Positions 1 to 9,434 of a stretch of DNA of 64,000 bases are shown piece by piece. The position numbers and the translations under genes are program-made. Origin of the DNA: Deltaproteobacteria bacterium. Its GTDB lineage: Bacteria > Desulfobacterota > Desulfobacteria > Desulfobacterales > Desulfatibacillaceae. The notes beneath the pieces are model-generated. The model worked only from the letters and a program-made list of their open reading frames with translations. It was not told where the DNA came from and ran no database searches. Where the stretch lies: contig JACRLG010000028.1 of assembly GCA_016235345.1 (NCBI GenBank), positions 64,001 through 128,000 of the forward strand. Direction: 5' to 3'. Within the stretch, counting starts at the first letter, position 1. Every line of letters starts with the position of its first letter.

Positions 1-1
1 G

Positions 2-496
2 GATTTCGGGCGCGTGGGCTGGCTCGTGGCCTTCCTGTTCATGGCCTGCGGAGCCTTGCGGCTGGCCCGCTTCAACACCCAGGTTGGGGTGGTGAGTTCC
101 GACCACTTCGTGGGCCTCCCGATCCCTGCGGGCGCGGGCATGTGCATGGTAACGATATTGATGTGCTACTGGCTGGAACTTTCCACGGACGCCAGTCCCG
201 TACCGCCCCAGCCGGTTCTCATTCTCATCCTCATGTTCGTGCTGGCCTTCTTGATGGTTTCCAACATCAGCTACGACAGTTTCAAACACAAAGACCTTGC
301 GACGAAAAAAAGGAGCTTCTCCACCCTGTCATTGGCGCTGGTCCTTATGGTGTTTATAGCCTACAAGCCATCGCTGGTGCTCTTTATAATTGGCGCGACA
401 TACGTTCTTTCAGGCCCGCTGGGGGTATTGAGGCGCAGGTTCTTCGCGCCCGCCATGCCGCCGGAGCAGGAGAAGAGCCCGACTCCGCTTGCCTGA
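2..496 (+). CDS. pssA: CDP-diacylglycerol-serine O-phosphatidyltransferase, 3' part
   Basis: The last 164 codons of a gene that begins before the window. The product is an integral membrane protein with several hydrophobic segments, and the visible part starts inside the conserved region of the class-I CDP-alcohol phosphatidyltransferases (ACGALRLARFN followed by FVGLPIP), which matches PssA. PssA joins CDP-diacylglycerol to L-serine to make phosphatidylserine, the precursor of phosphatidylethanolamine, in the inner membrane. The catalytic DGxxAR...GxxxD motif would lie upstream and is not visible. A strong hairpin terminator follows at once. pssA close to leuB/asd recalls the psd-pssA-leu-asd order of Geobacter-type genomes. 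The family call is good; the precise substrate is inferred. Confidence 0.85.
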   Translation, partial: DFGRVGWLVAFLFMACGALRLARFNTQVGVVSSDHFVGLPIPAGAGMCMVTILMCYWLELSTDASPVPPQPVLILILMFVLAFLMVSNISYDSFKHKDLATKKRSFSTLSLALVLMVFIAYKPSLVLFIIGATYVLSGPLGVLRRRFFAPAMPPEQEKSPTPLA

Positions 497-515
497 GCAC
501 CGGTTTTTACGGATG

Positions 516-548
516 AACGCCGCAGGCTTTAAGGGCCTGCGGCGTTTT
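516..548 (+). terminator. Rho-independent terminator after pssA
   Basis: A 12-bp perfect stem (AACGCCGCAGGC at 516-527 with its complement at 535-546) and a short loop, running into TTTT. It lies 20 bp after the pssA stop codon. Confidence 0.85.
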
Positions 549-686
549 CGCATTTCAAACCCCTGATGTTTCCCGGCTGGCGGGAATTTTATCCCTCTCA
601 TTTTAAACTTGCGTTGGGGCCGAAAATCGGGATAATGAAACCATCCGACCGGGCAGGGTAACCCGGATCGGAAATTTTTTTTAGCA

Positions 687-804
687 GCTTGAATAAAACG
701 CGAACTGCTTTGTCAGACTTCGTTGGGCGAGGCGTCGCGTACTTTTAGTACGCGTCCTTCCCGCCCTTCTTGTCTTCCTCGCATTTCATCGTTTTTATAC
801 AGGC
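687..804 (-). repeat. Stop-adjacent intergenic repeat, copy A
   Basis: One of nine full copies of a dispersed repeat in this window. Its left end, GCTTGAATAAAACGCGAACTGC in two parts (687-708), and its right end, GCATTTCATCGTTTTTATACAGGC in two parts (781-804), match the other copies. The internal hairpin is CGCGTAC (736-742) with GTACGCG (748-754), flanked by GGGCG/CGCCC (725-729/762-766). Strand is set so that the GCCTGGATAAAAACGATG end is 5'. This copy is not stop-adjacent: it lies between the pssA terminator and leuB. The 548-847 gap otherwise holds only the leuB leader. Confidence 0.85.
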
Positions 805-847
805 TTTAAATCCAGCCACTTCCAATGGCTGCTTTGGAGAATCAATC

Positions 848-1912
848 ATGGGAAAAACGTACAACATAGCCGTGATCGGCGGCGACGGAACAGGCCCGGA
901 GGTTGTGGCCGAGGGGCTCAAGGTTTTGAACGCGGTTGCGGCCAAGGAAGGCTTCACCCTTGATCTTACATATTATCCCCTGGGCGGCGAGCACTACAAG
1001 AAAACCGGCGAAATCCTCCCCGAAGGAATCACCGAAAAGCTCGCGTCCCACGACGCCATTTTCCTTGGAGCCATAGGGCACCCGGACGTAGCACCCGGAA
1101 TCCTTGAAAAGGGCATTTTGCTGAACCTTCGTTTCGGCCTCGATCAATACATAAACCTTCGCCCCGTGAAGCTCTACGAGGGCGTGGCCACCCCGCTGAA
1201 GGACAAGGGCCCGGCTGACATAGACTTCGTGGTGGTGCGGGAAAACACCGAGGGCCTCTACGCCGGGGCGGGCGGGGTCCTCAAGAAGGGCACCAGGGAC
1301 GAGGTGGCGGTCCAGGAGTCCATCAATACGCGCAAGGGCGTGGAGCGCTGCATACGCTACGCCTTCGAGTACTGCAGGAAGCGCAACAAGGGCAAAAAAC
1401 TCACCCTCTGCGGCAAGACCAACGTGCTCACCTTCGCCTTCAATCTATGGGAACGCGTCTTCAACGAGGTGGCCAAGGAATACCCGGACATAAAAACCGA
1501 CTACGCCCACGTTGACGCCACCTGCATGTGGATGGTGAAAAACCCGGAGTGGTTCGACGTGATAGTGACCGACAACATGTTCGGCGACATAATCACCGAC
1601 CTTGGAGCCATGATCCAGGGCGGCATGGGTATTGCGGCGGGAGGCAACATCAATCCCGAAGGAGTCTCCATGTTCGAGCCCATCGGCGGCTCGGCCCCCA
1701 AGTACACCGGCATGGGCGTGATAAACCCCATCGCGGCCATTTCGGCGGGCCAGCTCATGCTGGAAACCCTTGGCGAGGACAAGGCGGCGGCCCGCATCGA
1801 AAAGGCCGTGGCCAGGGCGCTTAAGGACGACATAAAAGACGTCGGAGCCGGGAAAATGGGCTATTCCACCTCCCAGGTTGGGGATCTGATAGCGAAATAC
1901 GCCACGGAATAA
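848..1912 (+). CDS. leuB: 3-isopropylmalate dehydrogenase
   Basis: A 354-residue member of the isocitrate/isopropylmalate dehydrogenase family, which oxidatively decarboxylates 3-isopropylmalate with NAD+ in leucine synthesis. Visible family features are the N-terminal GGDGTGPEV, the substrate loop LLNLRFGLDQYINLRPVKLY, the Asp-bearing motif VTDNMFGDIITDLGAMIQGG, and the cofactor-site run EPIGGSAPKYTGMGVINP. The Ser-Asn motif of true isocitrate dehydrogenases is missing from the substrate loop. The ATG at 848 is preferred: it has GGAGA just upstream, and the in-frame upstream extension (from 770) lies inside repeat copy A. The asd gene follows after 46 bp, as in leu-asd clusters, so a common transcript is likely. 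Isocitrate or tartrate activity is a less likely alternative. Confidence 0.85.
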   Translation: MGKTYNIAVIGGDGTGPEVVAEGLKVLNAVAAKEGFTLDLTYYPLGGEHYKKTGEILPEGITEKLASHDAIFLGAIGHPDVAPGILEKGILLNLRFGLDQYINLRPVKLYEGVATPLKDKGPADIDFVVVRENTEGLYAGAGGVLKKGTRDEVAVQESINTRKGVERCIRYAFEYCRKRNKGKKLTLCGKTNVLTFAFNLWERVFNEVAKEYPDIKTDYAHVDATCMWMVKNPEWFDVIVTDNMFGDIITDLGAMIQGGMGIAAGGNINPEGVSMFEPIGGSAPKYTGMGVINPIAAISAGQLMLETLGEDKAAARIEKAVARALKDDIKDVGAGKMGYSTSQVGDLIAKYATE

Positions 1913-1914
1913 AA

Positions 1915-1934
1915 GCCCGGATAAAAACGCGAAC
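1915..1934 (-). repeat. Relic end of the stop-adjacent repeat after leuB
   Basis: GCCCGGATAAAAACGCGAAC begins exactly two bases after the leuB TAA. It matches the gene-facing end of the dispersed repeat, but the rest of the element is absent: the sequence moves straight into the asd leader. It is either a decayed copy or the minimal unit. Confidence 0.6.
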
Positions 1935-1958
1935 AAGCTAACATAAGGTATCTTCGCC

Positions 1959-2978
1959 ATGTCGAAAAAATTCAATGTCGCGGTTGTTGGCGCAACGGGC
2001 GCGGTTGGAAACCAGATGATCGACTGCCTAATGGAGCGCAGCTTTCCCGTAAACCAGGTGAAGTTTCTGGCCTCGGCCCGCTCCCTTGGCCGCACCCTCA
2101 AGTGGTACGGAGAAGATCAGCCCGTGGAGGTTCTGGACGAGAACTCCTTTGCGGGCGTCGACATCGCCATTTTTTCGGCGGGAGGAAGCACCAGCCAGCG
2201 CTTCGCGCCCATAGCGGCGACAGCCGGGGCCGTGGTGGTGGATAACTCTGCGGCGTGGCGCATGGACCCGGACGTCCCCCTGGTGGTGCCCGAAGTCAAC
2301 CCCCACGCGGTTGCCGGTTACACCAAAAAGGGCATCATCGCCAATCCCAACTGCTCCACCATACAAATGGTGGTGGCCCTGGCCCCCATTCACCGCAAGG
2401 CGGGCATAAAACGCATCGTGGTTTCCACCTATCAGGCGGTTTCCGGAACGGGCCAGAAGGCCATTGAGGAACTCAAAGCCCAGGTGATGGCCTGGGCTGC
2501 GGGCCTGCCCATGGAAAACAAGGTCTATCCGCACCGCATCGCCTTCAACTGCCTTCCCCACATAGACGTTTTCTGGCCCAACGGCTACACCAAGGAAGAG
2601 ATGAAGATGGTGCTGGAAACCCAGAAGATAATGGAAGACAAGGACATCGCGGTCACGGCCACAACGGTCCGGGTTCCGGTCTTTTACAGCCACTCCGAGA
2701 GCGTGAACATCGAAACCCGCAAGAAGATCACTCCCGCCGAGGTCAGGGAGCTCATGGCCAAGGCCCCCGGAGTCAAGCTCGTAGACGACCCCGAAAACAA
2801 GGTCTATCCCATGCCCATCGATTCTGCGGGCCAGGACCTGACCTTCGTTGGCCGCATAAGGGAAGACGAGAGCATAGACAACGGCATAAACATGTGGATC
2901 ACCGCCGACAACATCCGTAAGGGCGCGGCCACCAACGCTGTGCAGATAGCCGAAATACTGGCCGAGAAGTATCTTTAG
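1959..2978 (+). CDS. asd: Aspartate-semialdehyde dehydrogenase
   Basis: A 339-residue enzyme that reduces aspartyl-4-phosphate to aspartate-4-semialdehyde with NADPH, the branch point to lysine, diaminopimelate, threonine and methionine. The Rossmann motif AVVGATGAVGNQM is at residues 8-20. The active-site cysteine is in ANPNCSTIQMVVALAP. Further family segments are STYQAVSGTGQKAIEEL and the C-terminal MWITADNIRKGAATNAVQIAE. The length fits the family (about 335-340). The start ATG follows ATAAGG. It is 46 bp downstream of leuB and the next gene, greA, has its own leader, so leuB-asd look like a pair. dapA, the next lysine-branch enzyme, lies 59 kb away in this window. Confidence 0.95.
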   Translation: MSKKFNVAVVGATGAVGNQMIDCLMERSFPVNQVKFLASARSLGRTLKWYGEDQPVEVLDENSFAGVDIAIFSAGGSTSQRFAPIAATAGAVVVDNSAAWRMDPDVPLVVPEVNPHAVAGYTKKGIIANPNCSTIQMVVALAPIHRKAGIKRIVVSTYQAVSGTGQKAIEELKAQVMAWAAGLPMENKVYPHRIAFNCLPHIDVFWPNGYTKEEMKMVLETQKIMEDKDIAVTATTVRVPVFYSHSESVNIETRKKITPAEVRELMAKAPGVKLVDDPENKVYPMPIDSAGQDLTFVGRIREDESIDNGINMWITADNIRKGAATNAVQIAEILAEKYL

Positions 2979-3082
2979 GAAGTCATGGTTTCCGGGCTTC
3001 CGACTTTCCGGCAGCGCCTTTTTTCCGTGTCGTAAAACCGCACCCGTGACGCAGAATTTAGACGCTGCGTCACGCGCACCAC

Positions 3083-3088
3083 AAGGAG
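3083..3088 (+). promoter_or_regulatory. Shine-Dalgarno site deciding the greA GTG start
   Basis: AAGGAG ends 10 bases before the GTG at 3099; there is no suitable ATG nearby. Confidence 0.7.
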
Positions 3089-3098
3089 CCGTATCAAA

Positions 3099-3566
3099 GT
3101 GGACCGCATTCCCATCACTCCCCAGGGACTCGAAGTTCTCAAGGCCGAACTGACCAGGCTGAAGACCGTTGACCGGCCCGAAAACATCCTTGCCATCGAA
3201 GTCGCCCGCGCGCACGGCGACCTTTCCGAAAACGCCGAATACGCGGCGGCCAAGGAGAAGCAGAGTTTCATCGTTGGCCGGATCCAGGAGCTGGGGCACA
3301 AGATCGGCCACGCGGAAGTGATAGACCCGGCCAAGACCTGCAAGGACAAGGCCCTATTCGGAAACACGGTGGTCCTGGAAAACGTGGATTCGGGCGAAGA
3401 GGTCCGTTACCAGATGGTGGGCCCGGACGAGAGCGACATCAACAACGGCAGGATTTCCGTCACGTCCCCGCTGGGAAAGGCCTTGCTTGGTAAAAAGGTG
3501 GACGACGAGGTGAGCGTCCAGGCCCCCAACGGAACCAGGCGCTATATCATAGTGGAAATCGAGTGA
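3099..3566 (+). CDS. greA: Transcription elongation factor GreA
   Basis: A 155-residue protein, the usual GreA length. GreA enters the RNA polymerase secondary channel and stimulates cleavage of backtracked transcripts. The N-terminal coiled coil carries GDLSENAEYAAAKEKQSF (about residues 40-57), which includes the acidic tip residues D41 and E44 in the GreA pattern. The C-terminal globular domain ends in the typical ISVTSPLGKALLGKKVDDEVSV segment. It starts with GTG after AAGGAG. It appears monocistronic: a terminator follows at 3591-3645 and asd ends 120 bp upstream. Confidence 0.95.
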   Translation: MDRIPITPQGLEVLKAELTRLKTVDRPENILAIEVARAHGDLSENAEYAAAKEKQSFIVGRIQELGHKIGHAEVIDPAKTCKDKALFGNTVVLENVDSGEEVRYQMVGPDESDINNGRISVTSPLGKALLGKKVDDEVSVQAPNGTRRYIIVEIE

Positions 3567-3590
3567 GGCAGGCTTGACCCAAGCTGAAAC

Positions 3591-3645
3591 GAACGCCCCC
3601 GTGGGGCTGTCCCTTCATCGGGATGGCCTTTCGGGGGCGTTTTTG
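3591..3645 (+). terminator. Terminator after greA
   Basis: The stem ACGCCCCCG (3593-3601) pairs with CGGGGGCGT (3632-3640), with an inner GGC/GCC hairpin, followed by a T-rich run (GTTTTTG). Confidence 0.8.
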
Positions 3646-3682
3646 TTTCGCGGGAAAACAAAAACCAAAGAAGCTGGATCGA

Positions 3683-3851
3683 AGCCTGCCTATCAGTCTT
3701 AATATTCGCGATGAAGTGCAAGGCGCGCAAGCGAGTGGCGAGGGAGCGTACCCGCCGAAGAAATCGCAGAGTTCTTCGGCTAATCAGGCTGGCTGTACGT
3801 GACCGCCTTTTCTGTGACGCCTGACACAGCAGTTCGCGTTTTTAGACAGGC
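3683..3851 (+). repeat. Stop-adjacent intergenic repeat, copy B (long form)
   Basis: A long-form copy (169 bp). Its right end, CAGTTCGCGTTTTTAGACAGGC in two parts, stops two bases from the TAG of the minus-strand gene at 3854. The middle carries an extra hairpin (CCGAAGAA/TTCTTCGG, about 3756-3780) between the two GTAC boxes, shared only with copy H. Its left end resembles copy I more than the others (AGTCTTAATATTCGCGATG). Confidence 0.85.
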
Positions 3852-3853
3852 TT

Positions 3854-4834
3854 CTAAAAAAACCAGAAAGAGGCGATCCCCGCACTAACCACCGGAATGG
3901 TGAAATTGTCGTTTATTGTCTGGCTGAAAAGCTCGGTGGCGGCTCCTGCCGCAGCCGTAACAATACACGCGGTAATCATGCCGGAAAAAGACAGGCCCCC
4001 GTCCACAATGCTCAATAAAACCACCAGGGAAAGCAGCGAGGACACAAAAAACGCGGTCGTCCCGGCAACGCTCTTTTCATGCCAGAGTTTTAGCCTGCCA
4101 TAGCGCCGCCCGATCACCGAGGCAGCCGGGTCTCCAATGGCCAGGACCAGTATTCCCATTTCCAGCGCCGTCTTGGGAGCTATTGCGGTCATGAGAAAAA
4201 GGGCCGCCACGTACCAGGTGGATGCGTTGATTTCAAACCGCTCCTTTGGCCTTGAAATGAGGCCGAAAACCCGGTCCACCAGAAAATCGTTCCATTTGTC
4301 GGAAAACCTGCGAGAAATTTCAAGGCTCGTGAAAACCGCGAGAATGGACCCCAGGATGACGAGGGCCTGATGCTTGGTTAAAAGCGTCTCGTAGAGGGAA
4401 ACCGCCAGAACCCCGTTGAATACGTGAAAGACGTTGCGGTAATAATTGGTGGGCTTGAGGTTTCGGAGCTTCATGGCCGTGGGCGAGGCCCCCACCGCCA
4501 CGAGTTGCCTGTAGATGCGCTCGTAGGTTCGGGAGAGGCTTCCGCGCATGTCTTTTATGCGCTGGCTCTCGTTTATGTGGGAGAGCTCGCCGGAGTACTC
4601 CGAGAGCTTTTTTCCGGCCTCGTCCATGAGCTCGGCCAGGCTCTCGTGGGTTTCCGAGAGGCTTTTTCCCGCCTGGCTTGCGGCATGTGAAATATCGCGG
4701 CTTATGTTGGCGGCCTTTTCCCGCCACGTGGAATCGTGCGGGCGGGGTTTTTGCAGCTTCACTATGAACCCGAAAAGGTCCTTCGCCACCGATCCGGCAG
4801 TCTTTTCAACGGGTTGATCCTCTTTTTCTTCCAT
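3854..4834 (-). CDS. Dolichol/phytol-kinase-like membrane protein with N-terminal helical extension
   Basis: 326 residues if started at the ATG at 4834 (MEEKEDQPVE). The first 150 or so residues are hydrophilic, helical and Ser/Lys/Glu-rich. The second half is a multi-pass membrane domain with LAIGDPAASVIGRRYGRLKL followed by HEKSVAGTTAFF. That GDxxAxxxGxxxG...KSxxGT pattern is the signature of the CTP-dependent polyprenol/phytol kinases and CDP-DAG-synthase-like proteins. Phosphorylation of a lipid alcohol is inferred; the substrate is unknown. An in-frame ATG at 4939 would add 35 residues. Upstream is the bidirectional terminator at 5029-5071, so the gene is probably transcribed alone. A repeat copy sits two bases beyond its stop. 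Confidence 0.65.
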   Translation of the reverse strand: MEEKEDQPVEKTAGSVAKDLFGFIVKLQKPRPHDSTWREKAANISRDISHAASQAGKSLSETHESLAELMDEAGKKLSEYSGELSHINESQRIKDMRGSLSRTYERIYRQLVAVGASPTAMKLRNLKPTNYYRNVFHVFNGVLAVSLYETLLTKHQALVILGSILAVFTSLEISRRFSDKWNDFLVDRVFGLISRPKERFEINASTWYVAALFLMTAIAPKTALEMGILVLAIGDPAASVIGRRYGRLKLWHEKSVAGTTAFFVSSLLSLVVLLSIVDGGLSFSGMITACIVTAAAGAATELFSQTINDNFTIPVVSAGIASFWFF

Positions 4835-5028
4835 CGCGCCCGGCTTTTCCCTGAAAGGTTCTCCGTCAGCCAACCTGAAAAGGCTCTGTGGGCGTCTGGA
4901 ATGCCGCTTGGTATCCCGGCTGATGCCGCCTCGACGCAACCTTGCCCACGGCCAGACGAATAGAACATCCGCTCGGATTATTCAAGCGCTAACATTGAAG
5001 AAACCGCCGGAAACATGGTTCCGTTATG

Positions 5029-5071
5029 TAAAAAAACGCCCCGTCCGATTTTCGGACGGGGGCGTTTTTTT
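5029..5071. terminator. Bidirectional terminator
   Basis: An A-tract, then ACGCCCCCGTCCGA-type arm (5036-5048), a TTT loop, the complementary GGACGGGGGCGT arm, and a T-tract. It separates lon (ending at 5253 on the minus strand) from the next minus-strand gene. Confidence 0.85.
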
Positions 5072-5129
5072 GACACGATAACTTTTTCAGGAAGAGTCTT
5101 GCCCGACTCTTTAAAACAGCGGCTTTAAA

Positions 5130-5250
5130 GCCTGGATAAAAACGATGAAATGCAAGGAAGGCGAAAAGCCAATGAGGGAGCGTACTCTTTTCGTACGTGA
5201 CCGAAATGGGCTTTGATGCCTGACACAGCAATTCGCGTTTTTAGACAGGC
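5130..5250 (+). repeat. Stop-adjacent intergenic repeat, copy C
   Basis: A 121-bp copy with the canonical ends GCCTGGATAAAAACGATG and CGCGTTTTTAGACAGGC. The second end stops two bases from the lon stop codon (TAG on the minus strand). Internal arms are AAAGCCAAT (5165-5173) and ATGGGCTTT (5206-5214) around GTAC boxes. Confidence 0.9.
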
Positions 5251-5252
5251 GA

Positions 5253-7700
5253 CTAGTTGATCTGGATACCTCCGGGCTGCGGCGCCTCCACCGACTTGGT
5301 CATGACGCAGCCCAAGGGCACGTCCTCGCCCGCGAAGAGGCTTTCTCCCTCCTTTAAAACCAGGGCCTTTTCCAGCACGTCGTCCATGTTCTTGACCAGG
5401 CTCACCTTCACCTGGCTCAGGATGGCTTCGGGGATGTCCTTCAAGTCCTTCTCGTTTTCGTCCGGAACCAGGACTTCTTTTATGCCGGCCCTGTGGGCCG
5501 CGAGGATTTTCTCCTTAAGGCCGCCTATGGGCAGGACCCTTCCGCGCAGGGTGATCTCGCCGGTCATGGCCAAGTCCCGGCGCACGGGCCTGTTGGTGAG
5601 GGCCGACACCAGGGATGTGCACATGGTAATCCCGGCTGAAGGCCCGTCCTTGGGAATGGCCCCTTCAGGGATGTGGATGTGGATATCAATGGTCTTATAA
5701 AAATCCGGCTCAAGGCCAAGCCTTCTGGTGCGCGAACGCACGTAGCTCGCTGCCGCCTGGGAGGATTCCTTCATCACGTCGCCCAGTTTTCCGGTGACTA
5801 TGACGTCGCCCTTGCCGGGCATGGTGATGGTTTCCACCACCAGTATCTCGCCGCCCACCTGGGTCCAGGCTAGGCCTGTGACAAGGCCCACCCGGTCGTT
5901 CTCCTCCACCTGCCCGTAGCGGAACTGGGCCGGACCAAGGAGTTCCTCAACGGTCTCCTCGGTGATTTTGATCTCACCCTCGCCCAGGTCCTTCCTGGCC
6001 ACCTTGCGGGCGAGCTTTCTGCACACCGAGCCGATTTCCCGCTCCAGGTTGCGGACTCCCGCCTCCCGCGTATACTTGCGGATGATGGCGTTTACGGCTT
6101 CATCCGTGAAGTTCACCCTCTCCTTTTCCAGGCCGTTGGTTTCCGCCTGCTTGGGAATGAGGAAGCCGCGCGCTATGTGGAACTTCTCGAACTCCGTGTA
6201 GCCCGGAATCCTTATGATCTCCATGCGGTCCTGCAGGGGCATCGGGATGTCGTGCAGGGTGTTGGCCGTGGTTATGAAAAGGATGTCCGAAAGATCGTAA
6301 TCGCAATCCATGTAATGATCGTTGAAGGAGTTGTTCTGCTCCGGGTCCAGGACCTCCAGGAGGGCGGCTGACGGATCGCCCCGGAAATCCATGCTCATCT
6401 TGTCCACTTCGTCCAGGCAGAAAACGGGGTTGGACACCCCTGCCTTTTTGAGGGACTGGATGATCTTGCCGGGCATCGCGCCTATGTAGGTGCGCCTGTG
6501 GCCCCTTATTTCGGCCTCGTCCCGCACGCCGCCAAGGGAGAGTCGCACGAATTCGCGGCCCGTTGCCCTGGCCACGCTTTTGGCTATGGAGGTCTTACCC
6601 ACGCCCGGAGGCCCCACGAGGCAGAGGATGGGACCCTTGATCTTCTTCACCAGGGCCTGAACCGCCAGGTATTCCAGGATGCGTTCCTTGGGCTTTTCAA
6701 GGCCGTAATGGTCCTGGTCCAGGATCAGTTCGGCTTCCCCGATGTCCGTGCGGACCTTGGTTTTCTCGAACCAGGGAATGGCCAGAAACCAGTCGATGTA
6801 ATTGCGGACCACCGTGGCCTCGGCGCTCATGGGGCTCATGAGCTTCAATTTCTTGAACTCCTGGCGCACCTTGGTGGCCGCCTCCTTGGACATCTTCTTT
6901 CTCTTGATCTTCTTTTCCAGCTCGTCCAGTTCGCCGCCCTGGTCGTCGTCGCCCATTTCCTTGCGGATGGCCCGCATCTGCTCGTTTAAGTAGTACTGGC
7001 GCTGGGTCTTTTCCATCTGCTCCTTGACCCGGCCCTTTATGCGGTGCTCCATCTCGTTTACGGCGATTTCCGAGCGCATGAGCCGAAGGAGAAGCGTTAG
7101 CCTCTCGGAGGGCGCGAAAGCCTCCAGAAGCCTCTGCTTGTCCTCTATCTTGAAGGAAAAGTGCGCGGCCACCGTGTCGGCGAGCTGGGACGGATCGACG
7201 ATTGATGTAATGTTCTGCAAAAGGTCCTTGGGCACGTTCTTGTTGATCTTGGCGTAGGACTTGAACGTGGCCATTATCATGCGGTTCATGGCTTCGCTCT
7301 CGGTGTCGCTCATGGCGACTTCGCCCATGAGTTCCAACTCCACCGTGAAATGGGGGTCCTGCCCCACGAAGTCGGTGATCCTGCCCCTGGCCTTGCCCTC
7401 CACAAGGGCTTTGACTGTTCCGTCGGGAAGCCTCAAAAGCTGCAAAACGTTCCCCACGGTACCCACGGTGTGGATGTCTCGGGGGCCGGGGCGGTCGATG
7501 GAGGCGCGTTTCTGGGTGGCCAGAAAGACCTGCTTATCGCGTCCCATTGCAGCGGTAAGGGCATTGATCGAATGTTCCCGCCCCACGAAAAGCGGCACCA
7601 CCATGTGGGGAAACACGACGATATCCCGAAGCGGCAGAAGCGGCAGCCTCATGCGTTCCTCCGGTTCTTCCTGGTCTTTTTTCTTGGTGATTCCGAACAT
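5253..7700 (-). CDS. lon: ATP-dependent Lon protease
   Basis: An 815-residue LonA-type AAA+ serine protease that degrades misfolded and regulatory proteins in the cytoplasm. The N-terminal substrate domain starts at [24 protein letters not shown]. The Walker A motif is GPPGVGKTS near residue 363 and Walker B is [10 protein letters not shown]. The proteolytic domain carries the Ser in [11 protein letters not shown] and the dyad Lys in [14 protein letters not shown]. Full family length, no sign of damage. It is last in the minus-strand order tig, clpP, clpX, lon, but a repeat (copy D) and about 270 bp separate it from clpX, so it probably has its own promoter. No strong Shine-Dalgarno is seen at the ATG. 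Confidence 0.97.
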   Translation of the reverse strand: MFGITKKKDQEEPEERMRLPLLPLRDIVVFPHMVVPLFVGREHSINALTAAMGRDKQVFLATQKRASIDRPGPRDIHTVGTVGNVLQLLRLPDGTVKALVEGKARGRITDFVGQDPHFTVELELMGEVAMSDTESEAMNRMIMATFKSYAKINKNVPKDLLQNITSIVDPSQLADTVAAHFSFKIEDKQRLLEAFAPSERLTLLLRLMRSEIAVNEMEHRIKGRVKEQMEKTQRQYYLNEQMRAIRKEMGDDDQGGELDELEKKIKRKKMSKEAATKVRQEFKKLKLMSPMSAEATVVRNYIDWFLAIPWFEKTKVRTDIGEAELILDQDHYGLEKPKERILEYLAVQALVKKIKGPILCLVGPPGVGKTSIAKSVARATGREFVRLSLGGVRDEAEIRGHRRTYIGAMPGKIIQSLKKAGVSNPVFCLDEVDKMSMDFRGDPSAALLEVLDPEQNNSFNDHYMDCDYDLSDILFITTANTLHDIPMPLQDRMEIIRIPGYTEFEKFHIARGFLIPKQAETNGLEKERVNFTDEAVNAIIRKYTREAGVRNLEREIGSVCRKLARKVARKDLGEGEIKITEETVEELLGPAQFRYGQVEENDRVGLVTGLAWTQVGGEILVVETITMPGKGDVIVTGKLGDVMKESSQAAASYVRSRTRRLGLEPDFYKTIDIHIHIPEGAIPKDGPSAGITMCTSLVSALTNRPVRRDLAMTGEITLRGRVLPIGGLKEKILAAHRAGIKEVLVPDENEKDLKDIPEAILSQVKVSLVKNMDDVLEKALVLKEGESLFAGEDVPLGCVMTKSVEAPQPGGIQIN

Positions 7701-7857
7701 GTCTTACGCACCCGCTTTTTGGGTTGATGGGCAAAAGATACCGTCAACAACCCGGAGATGATGAAACCTTCCGTGAAACCCGCCTCTAAATGCCGTCAAA
7801 CCGCTTTTTTCCGGCCTTCCGCCAACCCTATAAAGGCCCACCATGCAGCCTGGATAA

Positions 7858-7967
7858 AAATGATGAAATGCAAGGAACGCGAGAATCCAATAAGGGAGCG
7901 TACTCTTTTGTACGTGACCGCAATTGGATTTGAAGTGTGACACAGCAGTTCGCGTTTTTAGACAGGC
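7858..7967 (+). repeat. Stop-adjacent intergenic repeat, copy D
   Basis: A 110-bp copy. The gene-facing end GACAGGC lies seven bases from the clpX stop (minus strand), the one small exception to the two-base spacing. Its internal arms are AATCCAAT (7884-7891) and ATTGGATT (7923-7930), a compensated variant of the arms of copies C, G and I. Confidence 0.9.
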
Positions 7968-7974
7968 TGCGCTG

Positions 7975-9228
7975 TCAGGCTTTCTTTTTACTCTGTTCGT
8001 ATAATAAGATCGGCGCTTCATTATTCAAGATCACTTCCTCGGCCACAACGCATTCTTTTACGTTCTGGGCGGAAGGAATCTCAAACATTATGTCGAGCAT
8101 GGCCTTTTCCAGGATGGCCCTGAGTCCGCGAGCCCCGGATTTCCTGGCAAGGGACTTGGAAGCCACTGCGGCCAAGGCCGTATCGGTGAAGCGGAGTTTC
8201 ACGCCCTCCATCTGGAAGAGCTTCTGGAACTGCTTCACCAGGGCGTTTTTGGGCTCGGTGAGAATGCGCACGAGGCTTTGCTCGTTCAACTCGCCAAGGG
8301 TGGCCAGAACCGGAAGCCTGCCGATGAATTCGGGGATCATGCCGAATTTTAAAAGGTCTTCTGGCTCCACGTTCAAAAGAAGCTCGCCCATGCTCTTTTC
8401 GGAACGGTCGCTCATCTTGGCGCCGAATCCTATGACCTTTTCGCCCATGCGCCGGGCGATCACCTCTTCAAGGCCGTGAAAGGCCCCGCCGCAGATGAAC
8501 AGGATGTTGGTGGTGTCCACCTTCACGAAGTCCTGCTGAGGGTGCTTGCGGCCCCCCTTGGGCGGAACCGAGGCCATTGTGCCTTCGATGATCTTCAACA
8601 GGGCCTGCTGCACGCCCTCGCCGGAAACGTCGCGGGTTATGGAGGGGTTGTCGCTCTTTCTGGCGATCTTGTCGATTTCGTCGATGTAGACGATGCCCTT
8701 CTTGGCCCGCTCCACGTCGTAATCGGCGTTCTGGAGAAGGGCCAGGATGATGTTCTCCACGTCCTCGCCAACGTAGCCCGCCTCGGTTAAGGTGGTGGCG
8801 TCGGCGATGGTGAAGGGGACATCCAGGAACCGGGCGAGCGTCTGGGCCAAAAGGGTCTTGCCGCTTCCCGTGGGGCCGATTAAAAGCACGTTGGATTTCT
8901 GAATCTCCACGTCGTTGGTGTCCGTGGTGGATTCGAGGCGCTTGTAATGGTTGTGGACCGCCACGGAGAGGATGCGCTTGGCGTGCTCCTGCTCTATGAC
9001 GTACTCGTCCAGCATCGCCTTTGTTTCCTTCGGACTGGGAATGCCCTTGGCGTCCCCTTTCCGCGCGGGCTTCTTGTCCGTTTCCTCTGCGATGATGTCG
9101 TTGCAAAGCTCGATGCACTCATCGCAGATGTAAACAGCGGGGCCCGCGATGAGCTTTTTGACTTCTTCCTGATTCTTTCCGCAAAACGAGCATCTCAAAT
9201 GATCGTTCACGTCCCCTTTTTTCGCCAT
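7975..9228 (-). CDS. clpX: ATP-dependent Clp protease ATP-binding subunit ClpX
   Basis: A 417-residue AAA+ unfoldase that feeds ssrA-tagged and other substrates to ClpP. The N-terminal zinc-binding domain [18 protein letters not shown]...CDEC is at residues 13-39. The Walker A motif is GPTGSGKT, Walker B is [10 protein letters not shown], and the pore and sensor segments ([27 protein letters not shown]) are intact. The conserved IGF ClpP-binding loop is in EKVIGFGAK. The start ATG has GGAG 11 bases upstream. The gene follows clpP on the minus strand with a 206-bp gap containing a GC-rich hairpin. Confidence 0.97.
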   Translation of the reverse strand: MAKKGDVNDHLRCSFCGKNQEEVKKLIAGPAVYICDECIELCNDIIAEETDKKPARKGDAKGIPSPKETKAMLDEYVIEQEHAKRILSVAVHNHYKRLESTTDTNDVEIQKSNVLLIGPTGSGKTLLAQTLARFLDVPFTIADATTLTEAGYVGEDVENIILALLQNADYDVERAKKGIVYIDEIDKIARKSDNPSITRDVSGEGVQQALLKIIEGTMASVPPKGGRKHPQQDFVKVDTTNILFICGGAFHGLEEVIARRMGEKVIGFGAKMSDRSEKSMGELLLNVEPEDLLKFGMIPEFIGRLPVLATLGELNEQSLVRILTEPKNALVKQFQKLFQMEGVKLRFTDTALAAVASKSLARKSGARGLRAILEKAMLDIMFEIPSAQNVKECVVAEEVILNNEAPILLYEQSKKKA

Positions 9229-9378
9229 GGAACCGGTCTCCGAAAGACAAGGAAGGTGGTGACGGAATAAAAGCGGAAAAAGACGCCTTATCTTTTCCCG
9301 TAAAGACTTCAGACACTATAGTAACGATTTTTTCCTTTGGCAAGCCTTACGAAACAACAGATGGAGCGGGACGCCGCA

Positions 9379-9413
9379 CGCGGCCCCGTTGGATAAAAAC
9401 CTCCGGGGCCGCG
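9379..9413 (-). terminator. GC-rich hairpin after clpP
   Basis: CGCGGCCCCG (9379-9388) pairs perfectly with CGGGGCCGCG (9404-9413) around a T/A-rich loop. It lies 21 bases after the clpP stop. A clear U-tract is missing, so it may attenuate transcription or protect the 3' end rather than fully terminate between clpP and clpX. Confidence 0.5.
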
Positions 9414-9434
9414 CGGGCTTTGACTGGCAAGGGC

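Noticed and set aside
770-847. Longer N-terminus for leuB.
   Set aside because: The first part of the extension is repeat copy A sequence and a proper Shine-Dalgarno with ATG exists at 848.
848-1912. leuB as isocitrate dehydrogenase.
   Set aside because: The Ser-containing substrate loop of isocitrate dehydrogenases is absent and the neighbour is asd, as in leu clusters.
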